This document shows, one piece after another, positions 22,771 through 35,817 of a stretch of DNA of 64,000 nucleotides. Origin of the DNA: Calliopum simillimum. Its lineage: Eukaryota > Arthropoda > Insecta > Diptera > Lauxaniidae. Location: NCBI GenBank assembly GCA_951812925.1, contig OX638369.1, positions 48,293,061 to 48,357,060 on the forward strand, read 5' to 3'. The notes beneath the pieces were generated by a model. That model worked only from the letters and a program-made list of their open reading frames with translations, searched no databases and was not told where the DNA came from. The first letter of the stretch is position 1. Each line of letters opens with the position of its first letter. The position numbers and the translations under genes are program-made.

Positions 22771-23940
22771 TGAGTGAGTTTTGGGTCGATTATCTCAAAA
22801 AACGCTTTCAGTATAAAATTTTGAAACTTTACTTGCATCCAAAGGTGCCACGCCCTCTTGTCTGAATTTGCCTGGTTTTTATTCAGAGCTTCTACTTACT
22901 ATGCATAGTAATTATGTATATTTTGCTTCCTTTATCGAAAATAATGCTCTATATATTGCGTTTTGAAAATATTTTTTGCATGGGTGGTAGGTGTGTCCGT
23001 TGACTGATTTCATTTTCAATCCCACGAGTAAGCTTTGATGGCAGAGCCATCACAGTTGCACAGTTTTCCCGTAAAATATATTTTCACGCACAGACACCCA
23101 GCCAGCCAGACAGACAGACGGCCATAGCTCTATCGGGTTCAGGAGATAACGCTGCTCAAGAATGTATACTTTTATATACCTGTCACGCCTCTCTCTCTAC
23201 GTTAAAAATGGAAGAAAAAGTGAATATACCTGGGTGTAGGGTATAAAAAAGTATAAATAACACAGTCCTGCATGGGTTTTCCTCTCTAAGTTCTAAAAAG
23301 CGATTTCTATAGATTTAAGTGTGCTGATAACGAGAAAAATAGTGAAAAAATTCCACCACGTCACAATTTTCAGTGATTATTAAGTGCCTTTTTTGTATAT
23401 ACAAGACTACCACGCCTATACTACTGAACGTATCAAAACCATATTTGTACCAGAAGTTTTTTTGATGCTCCAACACATACATAAGAAAAATGGGATCGAT
23501 AGGACAAGGGGGTGTTGTACTCCTCATATAAAAAAAATCTCAACATAATTGAAAATTTTATTTGAGTCGCTCCTACGCCTATACCAGTAAGTATATTGAA
23601 ACCATATTAACAGCATATGTCCGCCTCCGACAGATTTGTCTTGACAATAGGGGTAATCGAATGAAAGTACGGTGCGCTCGGTATTCAAAGAAAACATACC
23701 ATAAATAAACAAAAAAAAAAAAACGCATATCTACTTACTTGACCTGCATTATAAAACTTGATATCTGGATGAATATTATGCATAACATTTATCTTGATCG
23801 TACGGGGAGCATCAAAAAAATATATGGTGCAAGAATGGTTTAAATATGTTGAGTATTTTTGGCGTGATATTGAAGAGTACATAAGCACAAACGATTGAAT
23901 TAATAAGTTTTCAAAAGCTGCACAGACGAACAAGGGTACC
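22771..23940. repeat. Dispersed repeats ending in a TATACCC-type tail
   Basis: 22840-23255 ends with TATACCTGGGTGTAGGGTATAAAA and contains CCAGCCAGCCAGACAGACAG. An inverted relative of the tail is at 36640-36740 (TTTTATACCCTACACCCAGG). 23400-23470 and 23570-23640 form a direct repeat about 175 bp apart (ACGCCTATACYA...AAACCATATT). No gene is supported. Confidence 0.4.
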
Positions 23941-24354
23941 CCTCGTAAAATTACGAGAGTGTTTTTTGATGTATTTTTTTATGCTGAGCCCAAATCCGTT
24001 TACGGAATTGATCTATCACGTCCGAATTTTGAGAAAATTTAAAATAACAGTGAAAAACACACGATTTTCTATTATTCTTGAGGTTATGAAAACTGGAATA
24101 TCTCAAAATTCTGACGTGATGGAAAGAAACCAAGTTCAGATTCGTGATTAGGAGGTCTCTCAAACCACCATAATTAGTTTCAAAAATCAAGGGAGGAAAA
24201 AAAAGTGTCAAATTTGCAGGCCTGTATAATTATTGGGTAAAATTAAAACCATTTTTATGAGACATCAGTGTACAACATTCTATAATTATTTTCTGACATA
24301 GTTATTCAGTCTTTCGCGAGTACACAATTTCCTTGAAGCCATAGTTTATACCAT
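23941..24354. repeat. Small inverted repeat
   Basis: TGATCTATCACGTCCGAATTTTGAGA at about 24010 pairs with TCTCAAAATTCTGACGTGATGG at about 24100. It is a minor fold-back without coding. Confidence 0.35.
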
Positions 24355-25060
24355 TAACATAATAGCCCAGGAAAATAAGACGAAAAAGAGCTGCTGTGCA
24401 AAATAATTCTAAGTGGATTATTTTCACCGCAATTGTCTTTATTTATGCATGATAAACAAAGTGTGAAAAGTCCATTGCAAAGACGTGTGCGCATAAAAAG
24501 TTATTCGGGCTCAAAGGTCTAACTATTCTCCTCACCTTTTTTCTTCTCTCCTTCACTGGGTTAATAACCTTAAAGGACTAAGTCCTAAGTGTTAAAGAAC
24601 ATTTAAAATAAAAAAAAAAAAGGTCGCTAAAATCAGTTTTTTGCAAATATCTCGCTTATGCTAATTTTTACAAAAAAATGTTGGTTCCCAATTTTGTAGC
24701 ATAGAAAATTTCCTACAAAAGTACGTCAAAAATGTTTTCGTACGACTTATAGTTTGGGAGATCACCCAATTTAAAAAGTTGTGAACAGTTATGTGACGTA
24801 CTTTTGTAGGAAATTTTTTTGTGCTACAAAATTGGGGACCAACATTTTTTTGTTAAAATTAGCATTAGCGAGATATTTGCAAAAAACTGATTTTAGCGAC
24901 CTTTGAGCCGGAATAACTTTTTATGCGCACACGACTTTGCAATGGACTTTTCACACTTTGTTTATCATGCATAAATAAAGACAATTGCGGTGAAAAAAAT
25001 CCACTTGGAATTATTTCGCAGAAATATTCTAATTTTCCTGGGCTATAAAAGTTTAAAGCT
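24355..25060. mobile_element. Palindromic MITE with an interrupted left arm
   Basis: The outer arms (24360-24525 and 24900-25055) share TAGCCCAGGAAAAT, GACAATTGCGGTG and TGCATAAATAAAGACAATTG. The inner arms (24620-24760 and 24790-24905) share CAGTTTTTTGCAAATATCTC and TTCCTACAAAAGTACGT. An 80-90 bp unrelated block (24527-24615) splits the left arm. Confidence 0.75.
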
Positions 25061-25391
25061 AATTTGTTATAATTTTTGTGGTTCTCTAATTTTAGCCCCT
25101 AATAAGTTTCCGGAACAGTATATAATTTTAAACTATTTGTTTATTATTTTTTGTGAGATAGTTTTATATGGTCCATGTGATATTAACGCACAGATAAACT
25201 ATGCATTAATACCTCATATGCGTTAAAGCGTCAAATAATCGCATCATTGCTTCAATGGCTCTTAGGACTCATATTTCAAAATCATATCGATGTCAAAGTA
25301 CTTTTGTAATTAAGTTGTTAAACAGAATATAAAATGCATAAATATAAATTAATGTAAATTTTAATTAAAATATATGTATGTTTGTACTCAC

Positions 25392-26228
25392 CAGCAACAG
25401 ACGATGCCTCGTTATATCCACCAGTAGTAGTAGCCGCTACAAGTGGTGGTGCACTGACCAAACGCGACGATAAATTTTGCAGCTCAATCTTTTTCGCCTT
25501 GGAAATATTGAAAATGTCATTGGTGGTGGTGCTCATGATTTGTGGTGTTGGTGTTGTAGCAGCACCAGCACCACCGGTATCGTTACTGCCACTGCCACCA
25601 CCGCCGCTCAACACTTGCGCCAACTTTTTACCCAACTGCAATGCCATTTGTTCATCAACAAAATCACCTTCGAGTTCAAGATCTGGACTGGGCTCTATAG
25701 CTCTGGAGTCAGTGGTCGCAATCTCGCTGGCAGGCAGATGCAGAAATGAAATAGCGGACACTGACAGTTGAGACAATTTATCAGCACGATGACGCTGCTG
25801 TAATTCCAAGATCGCTTTTGCTGTTGTGGGCGATAGTATGCCGCCTGACGTATCACCAGAAGTAGCGCTTATGTCACTCAGCGGACGTTGCTGTTGTAGT
25901 TGTTGCTGCTGCTGACGCCTTGAACGGTTTGGTCTTTTCGGTTGCTCGTAGTTGACGTCGTCGTAACGTTCTGCTGCTTCTTCGCCATCTAATACAGCAT
26001 CCGGATTTTCTTCATCATCATCATCATCGTTGTCGTCGTCGTCCTCCTCTGTCAAGAGTTGGTGGTCAGCTGTTGTAAGCAGTCGCGGTGATATGGGGTC
26101 TGTAAAGAGTGAATCAGAACTGGATGACATCTCCTTTAAAATAACAATTTCACAATTCCGCAATGTGTGAGCCGTGTCATCATCACCAGCATCATCAACA
26201 TCGCCAACAACATTATCCTCATCATCAT
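25392..26228 (-). CDS. Exon 4 of large low-complexity gene (partial)
   Basis: Coding exon of 837 bp on the minus strand. The acceptor is a CTCTCTCT-rich tract ending ..GAGTACAG, with exon bases starting at 26228. The donor is GCTG|GTGAGT with the exon ending at 25392. It enters with two codon bases and leaves with one. Joined to exon 3 the split codon becomes GAT (Asp), extending an acidic run (DDDEDN). The product has MSSSSDSLFTDPISPR, a D/E tract, RRQQQQQLQQQ, LGKKLAQVL followed by a G/S linker, and NISKAKKIELQNLSSRL. No known domain was recognised. If the donor is not used, reading through gives about 24 extra residues and a stop at 25318. An ATG-initiated form could start at 26130. The following exon was not found. 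Confidence 0.75.
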
Positions 26229-27225
26229 CTGTACTCGTACGTACGTAAGAGAGAGAGTTTTCGTTTCAAAGATTGTTGGTGCGGGGGGGCGCGGAGGAGA
26301 GAAAGAGAGTGACAAGTTAAAATTGTTATTTTTTCTGTAGTCTACTTTTAGGTAGTGAAAAGTGAGCGCTACGCATGAATGAAGCCACTACTGAGGAGAG
26401 GTCGGGCGGCGGACTTTACTTTTCTAATGATGTCTTGTGTCCAGTTCTTGAGATGGTTGGAAATGAATTGGTTTGTTTTTGACATTGGGATTAAGAAAAT
26501 AAAAGTAGTTTTCACTGCGTTTGTAAAATTAAAAGTTTATGTGTGAATGTGAGGATACTGTGGAAATGTTAAGGAAATTATAAATTTTTTTAATTTCTTA
26601 TCTAAAACTGATGATGTCAGTTCAGTTTGCACTTAAAAATGTTGATATTGAATAAATAAAAACTCATAACAAAAATGATAGGCATTTAAAATGCTTTTTA
26701 TTTAACCGACAATTGGTAGTTTATTTATTTTGTCATACATTAAAGGGGAGAAAAATTAAAATTAAAATAAAAAATAAAACAAATATTTTAAGTTATTGCC
26801 ATAATGGCAACGATGTGCAAACAAATTAAAATAAAAATTATTTCACGCATGTCGAGTTATAAATAAAAGATAGACAGACAGACACATGACGATGAATTAT
26901 TTATTCATACACGAGATGTTCATGAATAATTTGATTTATGTTCAAAAATATCAAATATGCCAAAAATTGCAAAAAAATATAATTTTCAAATAATATTTTT
27001 ATTATTCATATTAAATAACTGACAATGAGTATCAATGGCAGTGACGTGCGTAGTCTTTAATAGCTCACGGGCGTTATATCCTTTCTTTTGGAAAATAAGG
27101 ACAAGTTGCATTTGTTTGTTTATTTGAAAACAAAGTTCATCATGACCATTATTTTACTTCAACTTAGCAATTAAAGCCATATATTTTTATGGAATTTTTT
27201 GTTTTTCGATTTGATTTTGATGTTA
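26229..27225. other. Intronic-looking DNA beside exon 4
   Basis: Pyrimidine/purine-rich stretches (GAGAGAG around 26250-26310) then AT-rich DNA. No ORF or repeat is supported. Confidence 0.5.
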
Positions 27226-28440
27226 TATTGATTTTAGTTTCGAATTGATCTGATTTGATTTGCCTTTTAGTCTATTGATTAGGTCATTTTAAAAGGAAGT
27301 AAGATGTTCACGGGTTTTTATCACAGAAATTGGCCAATTGGTCATTAAAGATGAAAAAATCGCGAGTGCTATAAAATTAGAGAGTGGAAATTGGGAGGAG
27401 GGGGAAAATGTACCCCTTTTACAGTTTTTTCAAAATATCTAGCGAACGAAGCAAAATTTCGGTATTTTTTTAGAAAACTTTTTGTAGAAAATTAAATTTG
27501 TCATCGAAATAGCTTATTTAAAAAACGTTAAAAATCTTTCTTATACCATAAATTTTGAAACAAAAAAGAAAAAGCAAAAAAAACGAGTTCTTGTATTTTT
27601 TACTCTTTTGCCTATAACTTTGCTTGGATTAGAGATAGGTACAAGCATTGCTTCATATAAAAAATTTCCTTTAAAATGGTTTATTTAAAAATATGGCCAC
27701 TCAAACATAGACATTTTGTTTATGTGGTCGGAAAAACGGTTTTTATTCAAAACCAAGGCGTCTTACGAAAAAAAAGTCTTCTGCAAAAAATGCTTAGAAC
27801 CATTTAAGAAATACTTATTTTTTTTTTTATAATTTTTGGGGACATTTTATAATTTTTCAAAACTTGGACAAAAAAAAAAAAATAAAAAAATTCCAAAAAA
27901 TTCTAAAAAAAATTCCACAGTATTTCTTGGATGATTCTAACTATTTTTTGCCGTATACACTTTTTTGAGCAATGTCTTTGAGCAATGTCTTTATATTTGA
28001 CCCTAAAAAAGTTATAGACAAAAGAGTAAAAAAACACAAGAATTCGTTTGTTTTTTACTTTTTTCCAAATTTTTGGTATAAGATATTTTTTTATATTTTT
28101 TGAATAAGTTATTTTGATGACAAATTTAATTTTCTGCAAAAAGTTTTCTAAAAAAAATATCGAAATTTTGCTTCGTTCGCTAGATATTTTGAAAAAACTA
28201 TAAAAGGTCTATTCCCCCCTCTCTGATTTCCACGCTCTTATTTAATAGCATTCCTCGGTTTTTTATCTTTAATGACCAATTGATCGATTTCTGTAATAAA
28301 AGCCCGTGAACGTCTTACTTCCTTTTTGGCATGTTTTTTGCGTCCTTATCAATAGACTATTGACTTGTCTTGATTTGAAGTGATTTGGTTTGATTTTGAT
28401 ACTATTTGAGTGGATTTAAATTGACTTAACTGTTTTAATT
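27226..28440. mobile_element. Palindromic element, about 1.2 kb
   Basis: The outer arms (27260-27545 and 28100-28385) share GGAAGTAAGA, GGTCATTAAAGATGAAAAA, CTAGCGAACGAAGCAAAATT and AAAATTAAATTTGTCATC. The inner part includes TCTTACGAAAAAAAAGT and GCTTAGAA blocks related to the 17985-18490 family. No coding. Confidence 0.75.
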
Positions 28441-29059
28441 GAATAAATATCAATTTCAATTTTGATTTGGTTTTTTCAATATTTTTAAAAGAGTTGGCTT
28501 TAATTCAATTCTTAAAATTAAAATAAAGTCTATGTTTATATAGAAACTTGACTCCACCGTAAAGACCTACAAGAATATCAAGAAATATTGTCAAACAATT
28601 TACCGAAAGACTAATTGATCTGAAGTCCTGCAATGCCTTTAGGAAAGAGTATAGGGACTTAAGAAACTGCATACAGACATGAAAGATTGGAAATTTTTTG
28701 GATTTTCTACAAATATCTTTTCCTATCATTTTAATAAAAAAAAATATTTCACGAGCGTTAGGTTGCAGCAATTTCAAATAAAAATCAATGAGTAAATGCA
28801 GCAAAAGAATTACACTGTTCAAAAATGTTTAAGCCTTTGGAAAACCGTAAGAGTTTTGAATAGTGTTTTTATTGTTTTTCGGTCTTCATAACACAAATAT
28901 ACGTTTTTTTTTGTGCTTGGTCAGGTTTTCTGAAAAACCGACTTAGAAGTTATAGGCATAGCGGTGATATTACTTATAATGTAAATTGAAATCGTAGACT
29001 TATTAGAAAAGTATTGCAGAGTAGATTTTGCATATGTCTTACAAAAAAATAATATTTCA
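28441..29059. other. AT-rich DNA, no feature recognised
   Basis: A short minus-strand open frame around 28505-28822 has no recognisable motif and AT-driven composition. I do not call it a gene. Confidence 0.4.
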
Positions 29060-30250
29060 TCAGAGATGGAGATTGCTAAAATTGGATTTTTAACACTTTT
29101 CTTTAAACTTTAAGCATTTCTCGTCCCCAAGTAAAAATTGTTTGGAATATTTCAACCCATTATAGCCCAGTTTTCGGCAAAACTGGTCAAAAGGACCCAT
29201 AAAAACAGAATGTAATAGGTTAAAATTTCATAGAATATGTTCCTTTTATAATTTCATTATGGCCTTCCGAAAATAAAATTTTTTCAAAATATAGTTTTAG
29301 AATTTTACAGTAGGCTAAGCCACGGTATATCGAGCCCTAACCGCCAAAAAGACTTAATCGACACGATTATGGATTTCCGGATTTTGATAGAAATCGATAA
29401 CTTGCGTCCAATAAATTTCATTACTGCAAAAAGTACCGTTACGAAGATATAGTGAAAGCAATTTTGACTTTTGTACTACAATGCATGCAAAGAAAATTCA
29501 AAAAAAAAAAAGCTTCTACTGTAAAATTTGTTTTTTTGTCGGTTGAGTCTTTTTGGCGGTTAAGGCTCGATATGATTTACTACAATCTGAAAAATCTTCG
29601 GAATGAGTCGTGCGATAACGCCAATTTTTCGTTTTGATTTGAGGTAGACTCGTTTAAGAAAATAATAACTCCAACTGAACATCAGCAATAAATTGGTTTT
29701 TACCTTAAATCAGTGGTCGGCAAATTAATGAGTCAGAATTTATGTCTGAGCGGTGGTGGGCAAACGTATCAAAGAGAGGACTTTTTGCATATCTTTTGGT
29801 ATGGGATAAAACGAGACAAAAAAAAAGAAGAGAGAATTTTGCCCAGCACCGTGTTTGAGATAAGATAGATAGAAGAAAGAAAAGGATAGAGAGAGCTAGG
29901 TAGATTTTTGAGTTTACAATTGTGCAATAGAATGCCGATCACTGCCTTAAATCCTCAAAAGGAACGTATTTTTGAACTTCCACTCAACTTTAAGTCTTTA
30001 AAACTACATTTGGATAAAACTTTTTGTCCCAAGGTCATAATAACATTTTTCGTAAACATCTAAGGACATTATATCTTGTTTTTATGGGTCTTCTTGACCC
30101 CTTTTTCCAAAACTGGACTATAATGGGTTTAAGTATTGTACGACTATATTTTACAAAAAATTTCACTAGGGGTAACTTAAGACGCGAAATGCTCCAAACT
30201 TAAAAACATGCGTTAAAAATTCAATTTTAGGCATTAAATGATTTTTAAAC
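29060..30250. mobile_element. Fold-back element with AACCCATTATA hairpins
   Basis: 29080-29290 and 30000-30245 are inverted relatives: TTTTTAACACTTTTCTTTAA / TTAAAAACATGCGTTAAAAA, CCCATTATAGCCCAGTTTT / AAAACTGGACTATAATGGG and GGACCCATAAAAACA / TTTTTATGGGTCTT. The CCCATTATA...TGGGTT hairpins recur in the 36932-38465 element, suggesting shared ancestry. Confidence 0.6.
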
Positions 30251-33200
30251 CGCAATCTTTAGAATTTTTTGTAATACCTTTCTAACGAATTTGTGATCTA
30301 ATAATATCTGAGCACTTTTTTATACACAATATTTTTTTTAATTTTTAACATAACAGGTTTCCTAGCAACCTTAAAGCCGGGCTTACAGAAAACATGAGCT
30401 GGCGCAGTAAAACTAAAACTCAAGATACACAAACAGAGACTTAGACCTCAATAAATGTTCACACAGTTTTTCCAAGGCTTAAACTTTGCCCAATGGGCGC
30501 AATTGGTTTACAAAAATTATAGAAAAGCAAGGCAAAGGCTTTCGAATGTACCCTTCAGAATATATGTAACCCATTTGAAATTTGTGCGAAAATACCAGTT
30601 TTATGTAAGTAGGATTTTTTGTGAGGGTATGATTATGGGTATTTTTGTTGCTAAGTGTACTTTGCATCCAAAACGTAAAAAAAAATTCCATGCGCACTTT
30701 ATTTGAGGTTTACTCGAAATGTTACGAATTAAGATTGAAAATATTTCTATATACTGAGTCATCGATATCTTAAATTGTGCTGCACATAAAGATAAAGGAA
30801 ATTGAAAATTACACGCTATTTTAATTGTCAACTTAAAACAGACCTTCTGATCTAGAATAATAGCTTTTCTGAAATGACTGTTGGATAATTTGCTCTGTGC
30901 TTAGCAAGTAATTAGCAATAAATGAACTTGAAAATTTAATTAAATAGAACAATACACACAATTAAATAAGAATTTCTTTATAATATTTAATACCCAATGA
31001 GAAACTGACTAAAAAAATGACAACAATGAATAAGTTGAAAATTATATGAACATGAATATCCCGATATAATTGCATCAATTAGTCTTTTAATCGGGTTTAA
31101 TTTGATAAGCAAAGATTAAAGTATTCACCAACTTTTACGATTTAATTTTCTAGAAAATAGAGACAGAGCGGTAACTAAAAACCCCCATAAACTTTTCAGC
31201 ACTAGTGTCACGTTAACGCTCAAACAGTCACTAATAGGTTAATGGTAAATAAAAGAAAATATTTCAAGAAATAAATCAACTAACTCATTAACTCTCAATG
31301 AGAGCACAATAAAAGAAAAGTCAAATATGTAATAAAATCAAATAAAAGAAAACAAAACAGAAAAACAAAAAAACCACATGTTAGTAAACAATAGAAATAA
31401 CAAACAATTAACTTCCAGCGTCACTGGAAATCACAGAGAGCGAGAAAGAGAGAAGAGCACTCGCTCTAAGGCAGGTTTTTACATTCACAGCAAACTTCGA
31501 AAAAGACAAAAAGGGCTTAAAATGCGAATGTATGGAGACTAAATTGAAGAAGAAGCGCTAAAAACTATGAAAAGGGGAAAATATACAAAAAAAAGGAAAA
31601 TTTAAAAAAACTAAACAACCTTGAAATGTAATGCAAAAACCATGGTTAATTGTAGTGGACCCTGTAAAATAATAAAGGTTGGTCACCACTACGCCTTTAC
31701 GTAAACTATGTACCTATGCTTATGGTGGCAAATCAAACGTAACGCCAAGGGGAAACGTGGAAACTGAAATTCAGTTGCGTGCAACCAAACGACAAAAACA
31801 TGATTTTTGTAAAATAAAACCATAAAATTTAAAAAAAAAACAACAAAAACAACTGAGGTATGTTGGTAGGGAAACTGAGAATAATGAAGCTAAAGGGAGA
31901 CTATGCAATAATAACATTAGTGATGTCAAATTACACCTTTGGATAATTAAATAAATAATTTCATGGAATCGGTTTTTATGTCGAATTCTTTGTATGTTCT
32001 TATAATATAGTCCCCCCAATGAGATAATTTATAGATTTTGATGCGATCTTTCCGAATATCAACTTTGCCACCTCGTCTCTTTGGATTTTTAAATTGCAAT
32101 AACTCATGAACGGAGAGTCGCAGCTAAAAAGTAAAAATACTTTTTTACAAGGAATTGATTGCTCTATACACTAAATGCTATTTTTCTTTTAAACAACTTA
32201 TAGTTATGGAAATATTTTTTCAAAATGTGCAAATTTAGAAAAAAAAAAAAAAAACAGTTTATGCAGAATATATCCGAAGCGATGGCACTAGAAAAAATTT
32301 TTTTTATGTATTTTGTAGAACATGTAATTCCCCATGAAGATAACTACGAACACTTTTTCGTCCGACTAACCGTTCATGAGATATTGTAATTTGAAAATCA
32401 ACATATTTTTATGAACATTCATACGTCGCGTGTCTCTTTATTTTGTCTTTTCCTATTCCGTTTGTAATTCAAGTCGTTGTCAACGCCGATTACGCTGTTT
32501 TGTCAAAAAAAAAAAAAAAAAAGACATTCATCTTATGAGTGCTCATAAAAATAAAGTGGAAGAATGACGCCTGCGGGCATAGTTCAGGTGTGGGCACCCG
32601 CCCGTAATTTTTGACAGAAAACAAATGCATCTCTTCTGATAAATGTTAAGCACGTGTTCTGACAGCGCGAATTTTTTGTGCATTTACCGGAGCCACAAAT
32701 GTTGATAATGTTAGAAATTGACAAAAATTTTAAATGGCATTCCAGCACCTTGAAGCACTGATTTGTATATACTAGGGGTTCTTAAAGATTCTGAAATACA
32801 TCAGCACTTTTGCAGTTTTCTCAAAAATCTTTTATATTAAAAAGTACCAATTTGAAGGGCATTACTGTCTCGAACATTTTGAATTATTCGGTAAGCCTAA
32901 GAAATAATATCGAACAAATTCAGAAATGAAATAATATTGGAAATCCGAAAAATAATGAAAGAAAAAGAAATTGGTTACCAACTACTACTAAAAATATCGC
33001 CAGGATTCAAAATGTGTATCGGAATGTATTGAAAGTCTTAAATGTAAACAGTGACTGTGAGAGATAGTACATACATATTTTCTCATCTTCGAACTTTCAT
33101 ATTTTATTCCTCAGACAGGCGTTAAGACATCTTTTTATTTATTTTATTTTACACTAAGACAATGTGATCAAAGTCAAATATTTGAAAAATTTCAATATAT

Positions 33201-34440
33201 CTTGAAAGCTGTCATATATTCAAGAGATAAAGATATGTAGGAGATAGTAGGGAATCGTGAGCCATGGGGAATCGTGAGTTCAACACAACTGTCAACGTTA
33301 TCTCTTAGCCTTAGCATATTTTCTTATTGGTGACCACTCTACGCGTACAATTTACTCTGTACTATACTCGCCCGAAAATAAGTTTCTCCAAATCTTTTTC
33401 TGCGTGCTTGATTTGCATCAGTCTCTTGAACATATCGCTATAAACCAACATAGGTAAATATGCTAATTATTATCGTTGGACCGTGGCCTTTCAACATGCA
33501 AGAGAATTTCGCATGACATTTCAACAAGTCACTCACACACCGCAAGCCATAGCTTGTGGGGAATCATGAGCCACTTTTAGTGGAGAATTGTGATCACCCG
33601 TGTTTTGACTGTTTTTTGTTAATTTTGAGCCAACATTCCCCCATCATTTTTGAAAATCTCGAAAACATTCATTTTTTGCAAACAACCAAAACTTAAAAAA
33701 AAAAAAACAATAAAAAACTGTAAGGGTCAAAATTTACTTTTGTTCACGTAGAATACCATACCCTATTACAATTTGGAAATTATCTAATATTTGTTAGAGA
33801 TATCGAGCAAAATAAAGACGTGGCTAAAGATGCCCCACTTTCCTCTAATAGATATCTTATGGTTTATTCAAATTAAAAAATCTTTCTGGAGTTTTGCTTC
33901 AAGAAGGAGTCTTTCGAGATGTGCTTTTTCTCAAATGCAGTTGGGTTTTCGATCAAGCTTTTTTCACTTCAAGAGAAAAAGAGAAATTTTAATAAGATTT
34001 GCCATGCTAATATTTAGTCTATTTAGTATATTATACAACAAACAATTCGTCAGGGATTCTTAATTGAAATAAATAATTTTGTAGAACGCCTGACTATATG
34101 TATTTATATTATCAACACGACTCGAATTGTAGCTTTACGCAGCATCTCCGATTTCATTTCATGGTACTGTTTTGACGAGAATCAATACCAAGCAAAATTT
34201 TTCATGCATATATGAGTTTTTTTTTTTGTGTGGTTTCAGTAAACCTGAACCGGTTTGAATGTTTGAATATGGAATGTTTTTGTAAAAGAAAGTACTATCG
34301 AACCTCTGAACTCAAAACTTGCAACAAGTTGTCTTTTTCTGAAAATTGTGATTAACTAAAAATCAAATTATTTTACAGAATACAGATAGAAATTATTGAT
34401 TATATACCTATAAAAGGTGATTGACGGAGCACCTTTTCCG
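30251..34440. other. Intron-like DNA with minor repeats
   Basis: No gene is supported. 32050-32400 has a weak inverted repeat (AACTCATGAACG / CGTTCATGAGAT). 33250-33270 and 33558-33590 carry GGGGAATCRTGAG motifs similar to the short insert near 13091-13190. 31431-31470 is GAGA-rich. The rest is AT-rich. Confidence 0.4.
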
Positions 34441-34444
34441 CAAT

Positions 34445-35065
34445 GGCCCAATTAGAATATGTAAAAATGACATATGTTTCGGTTACCGCCGCGTAACCAT
34501 CATCAGACCAATTTATGTTTTTATTTAATTTATTTTAAGTTAAATGAAATAACAATTGAAAAATGTTTGAACTTTTTTTCTGAGGCCGGGATTGAACTAT
34601 GAACCTCGGAGTCAATCTGTCTACATAGCGCATTTATCAATGGACTGCGCTATGTACCCTCAGAATAATTGGTAGCTTAAGTGCCTATATTCATGTAGTG
34701 AGATTTTTGTTCTCTATCCACTTTATCATGACTCCTGTTGTTGTTGTTCGCAGCCAATGGCTGGACCTTACCAAACAACAACAACAACAGGAGTCATGAT
34801 TAAGTGGATAGAGAACAAAAATCTCACTACATGAATATAGGCACTTAAGCTACCAATTATTCTGAGGGTACATAGCGCAGTCCATTGATAAATGCGCTAT
34901 GTAGACAGATTGACTCCAAGGTTCATAAATAGTTCAATCCCGGCCTCAGACAAAAAGTTCAAACATTTTTCAATTGTAATTTCATTTAATGTAAAATAAA
35001 TTAAATAAAAACATAAATTGGTCTGATGATGGTTACGTGGCGGTAACCGAAAAATATGTAAAAAT
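34445..35065. mobile_element. Palindrome with tRNA-like arms
   Basis: Arms of about 300 bp (34445-34745 and 34765-35065) are near-perfect reverse complements, joined by a short loop flanked by TGTTGTTGTTG/CAACAACAACA. Each arm contains TACATAGCGCAGTCCATTG followed by ATAGTTCAATCCCGGCC, which resemble tRNA A and B boxes. Outer ends share TCGGTTACCGC / GCGGTAACCGA. It could be two head-to-head tRNA-derived SINE copies or one fold-back element. Confidence 0.75.
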
Positions 35066-35189
35066 AAAAAATCTCTATAGAGCCGCGCTTCACCCTATTC
35101 TGCATTTGGACGACTCATGTCAAAAACGAATGGAGGCAAGTTTCAAAATTCGTTTACTTTTACTTTCTATCTGACAATCCTTTTCAAAT

Positions 35190-35445
35190 ATATAGGCATT
35201 TCTCAGAAACTTTTAACCTATAGTTGTCGTCAAGTTTTGATGTCAAACACGTAAGATGCATTTAATTCAAATAGTAATGATTTTTTTGTGAATATTGACC
35301 CGCGCACATATTGTTCAAACATTAACAAGTATGTGCATTCACAAAAAATCGTTACTATTTGAATTAAATGCATCTTACGTGTTTGACATCAAATCTTGAC
35401 GACAACTATAGGTTGAAAGTTTCTGAGAAATGCCCATATATTAAT
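35190..35445. mobile_element. Small palindromic MITE
   Basis: 35195-35300 and 35330-35440 pair: ATTTCTCAGAAACTTT, CTATAGTTGTCGTCAAG, GTTTGACATCAAA and CATTTAATTCAAATAGTAA occur in inverse order. ATATAT-like bases flank both ends. Confidence 0.75.
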
Positions 35446-35817
35446 AGTTACCAAATAATTTTTTGGCCGAAATAAATATTTCTTTTACTCAAACATTCAA
35501 TTGTTAATATTTACTTTTCAACACAAATCCGACCAATTCGGTTGAAAATTCAACAAAAAATAAACCGGTACATTAAAAAAGTAAATAATCAAAATTGTTT
35601 TGACATCACTAAGTAAAAAATGGATAACGATGGCGATTTTTAGGGAGCGTGTATACAAAATAAAGCCATAACATGGTTCGTACAAAATTAAAATTGTTGT
35701 GAATTAATTTTTTTATGATTTATATTCTTTTGTGTTTATAAATTAAAAAAATCACAAAAAGAAAACTAAAATTCCAATAAAATGTCTTTCTTTCTACATG
35801 AGCTTTTAGGCGCCCAC

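Noticed and set aside
25318..25391. Coding read-through past exon 4
   Set aside because: The strong GTGAGT donor and AT-driven composition after it indicate intron, although a retained-intron isoform cannot be excluded.
28505..28822. 105-codon minus open frame as a small gene
   Set aside because: Leucine/phenylalanine-rich by AT bias only; no motif, signal sequence pattern or splice evidence.
34445..35065. A functional tRNA gene
   Set aside because: Box-like motifs are present but acceptor and anticodon stems do not pair convincingly by eye.
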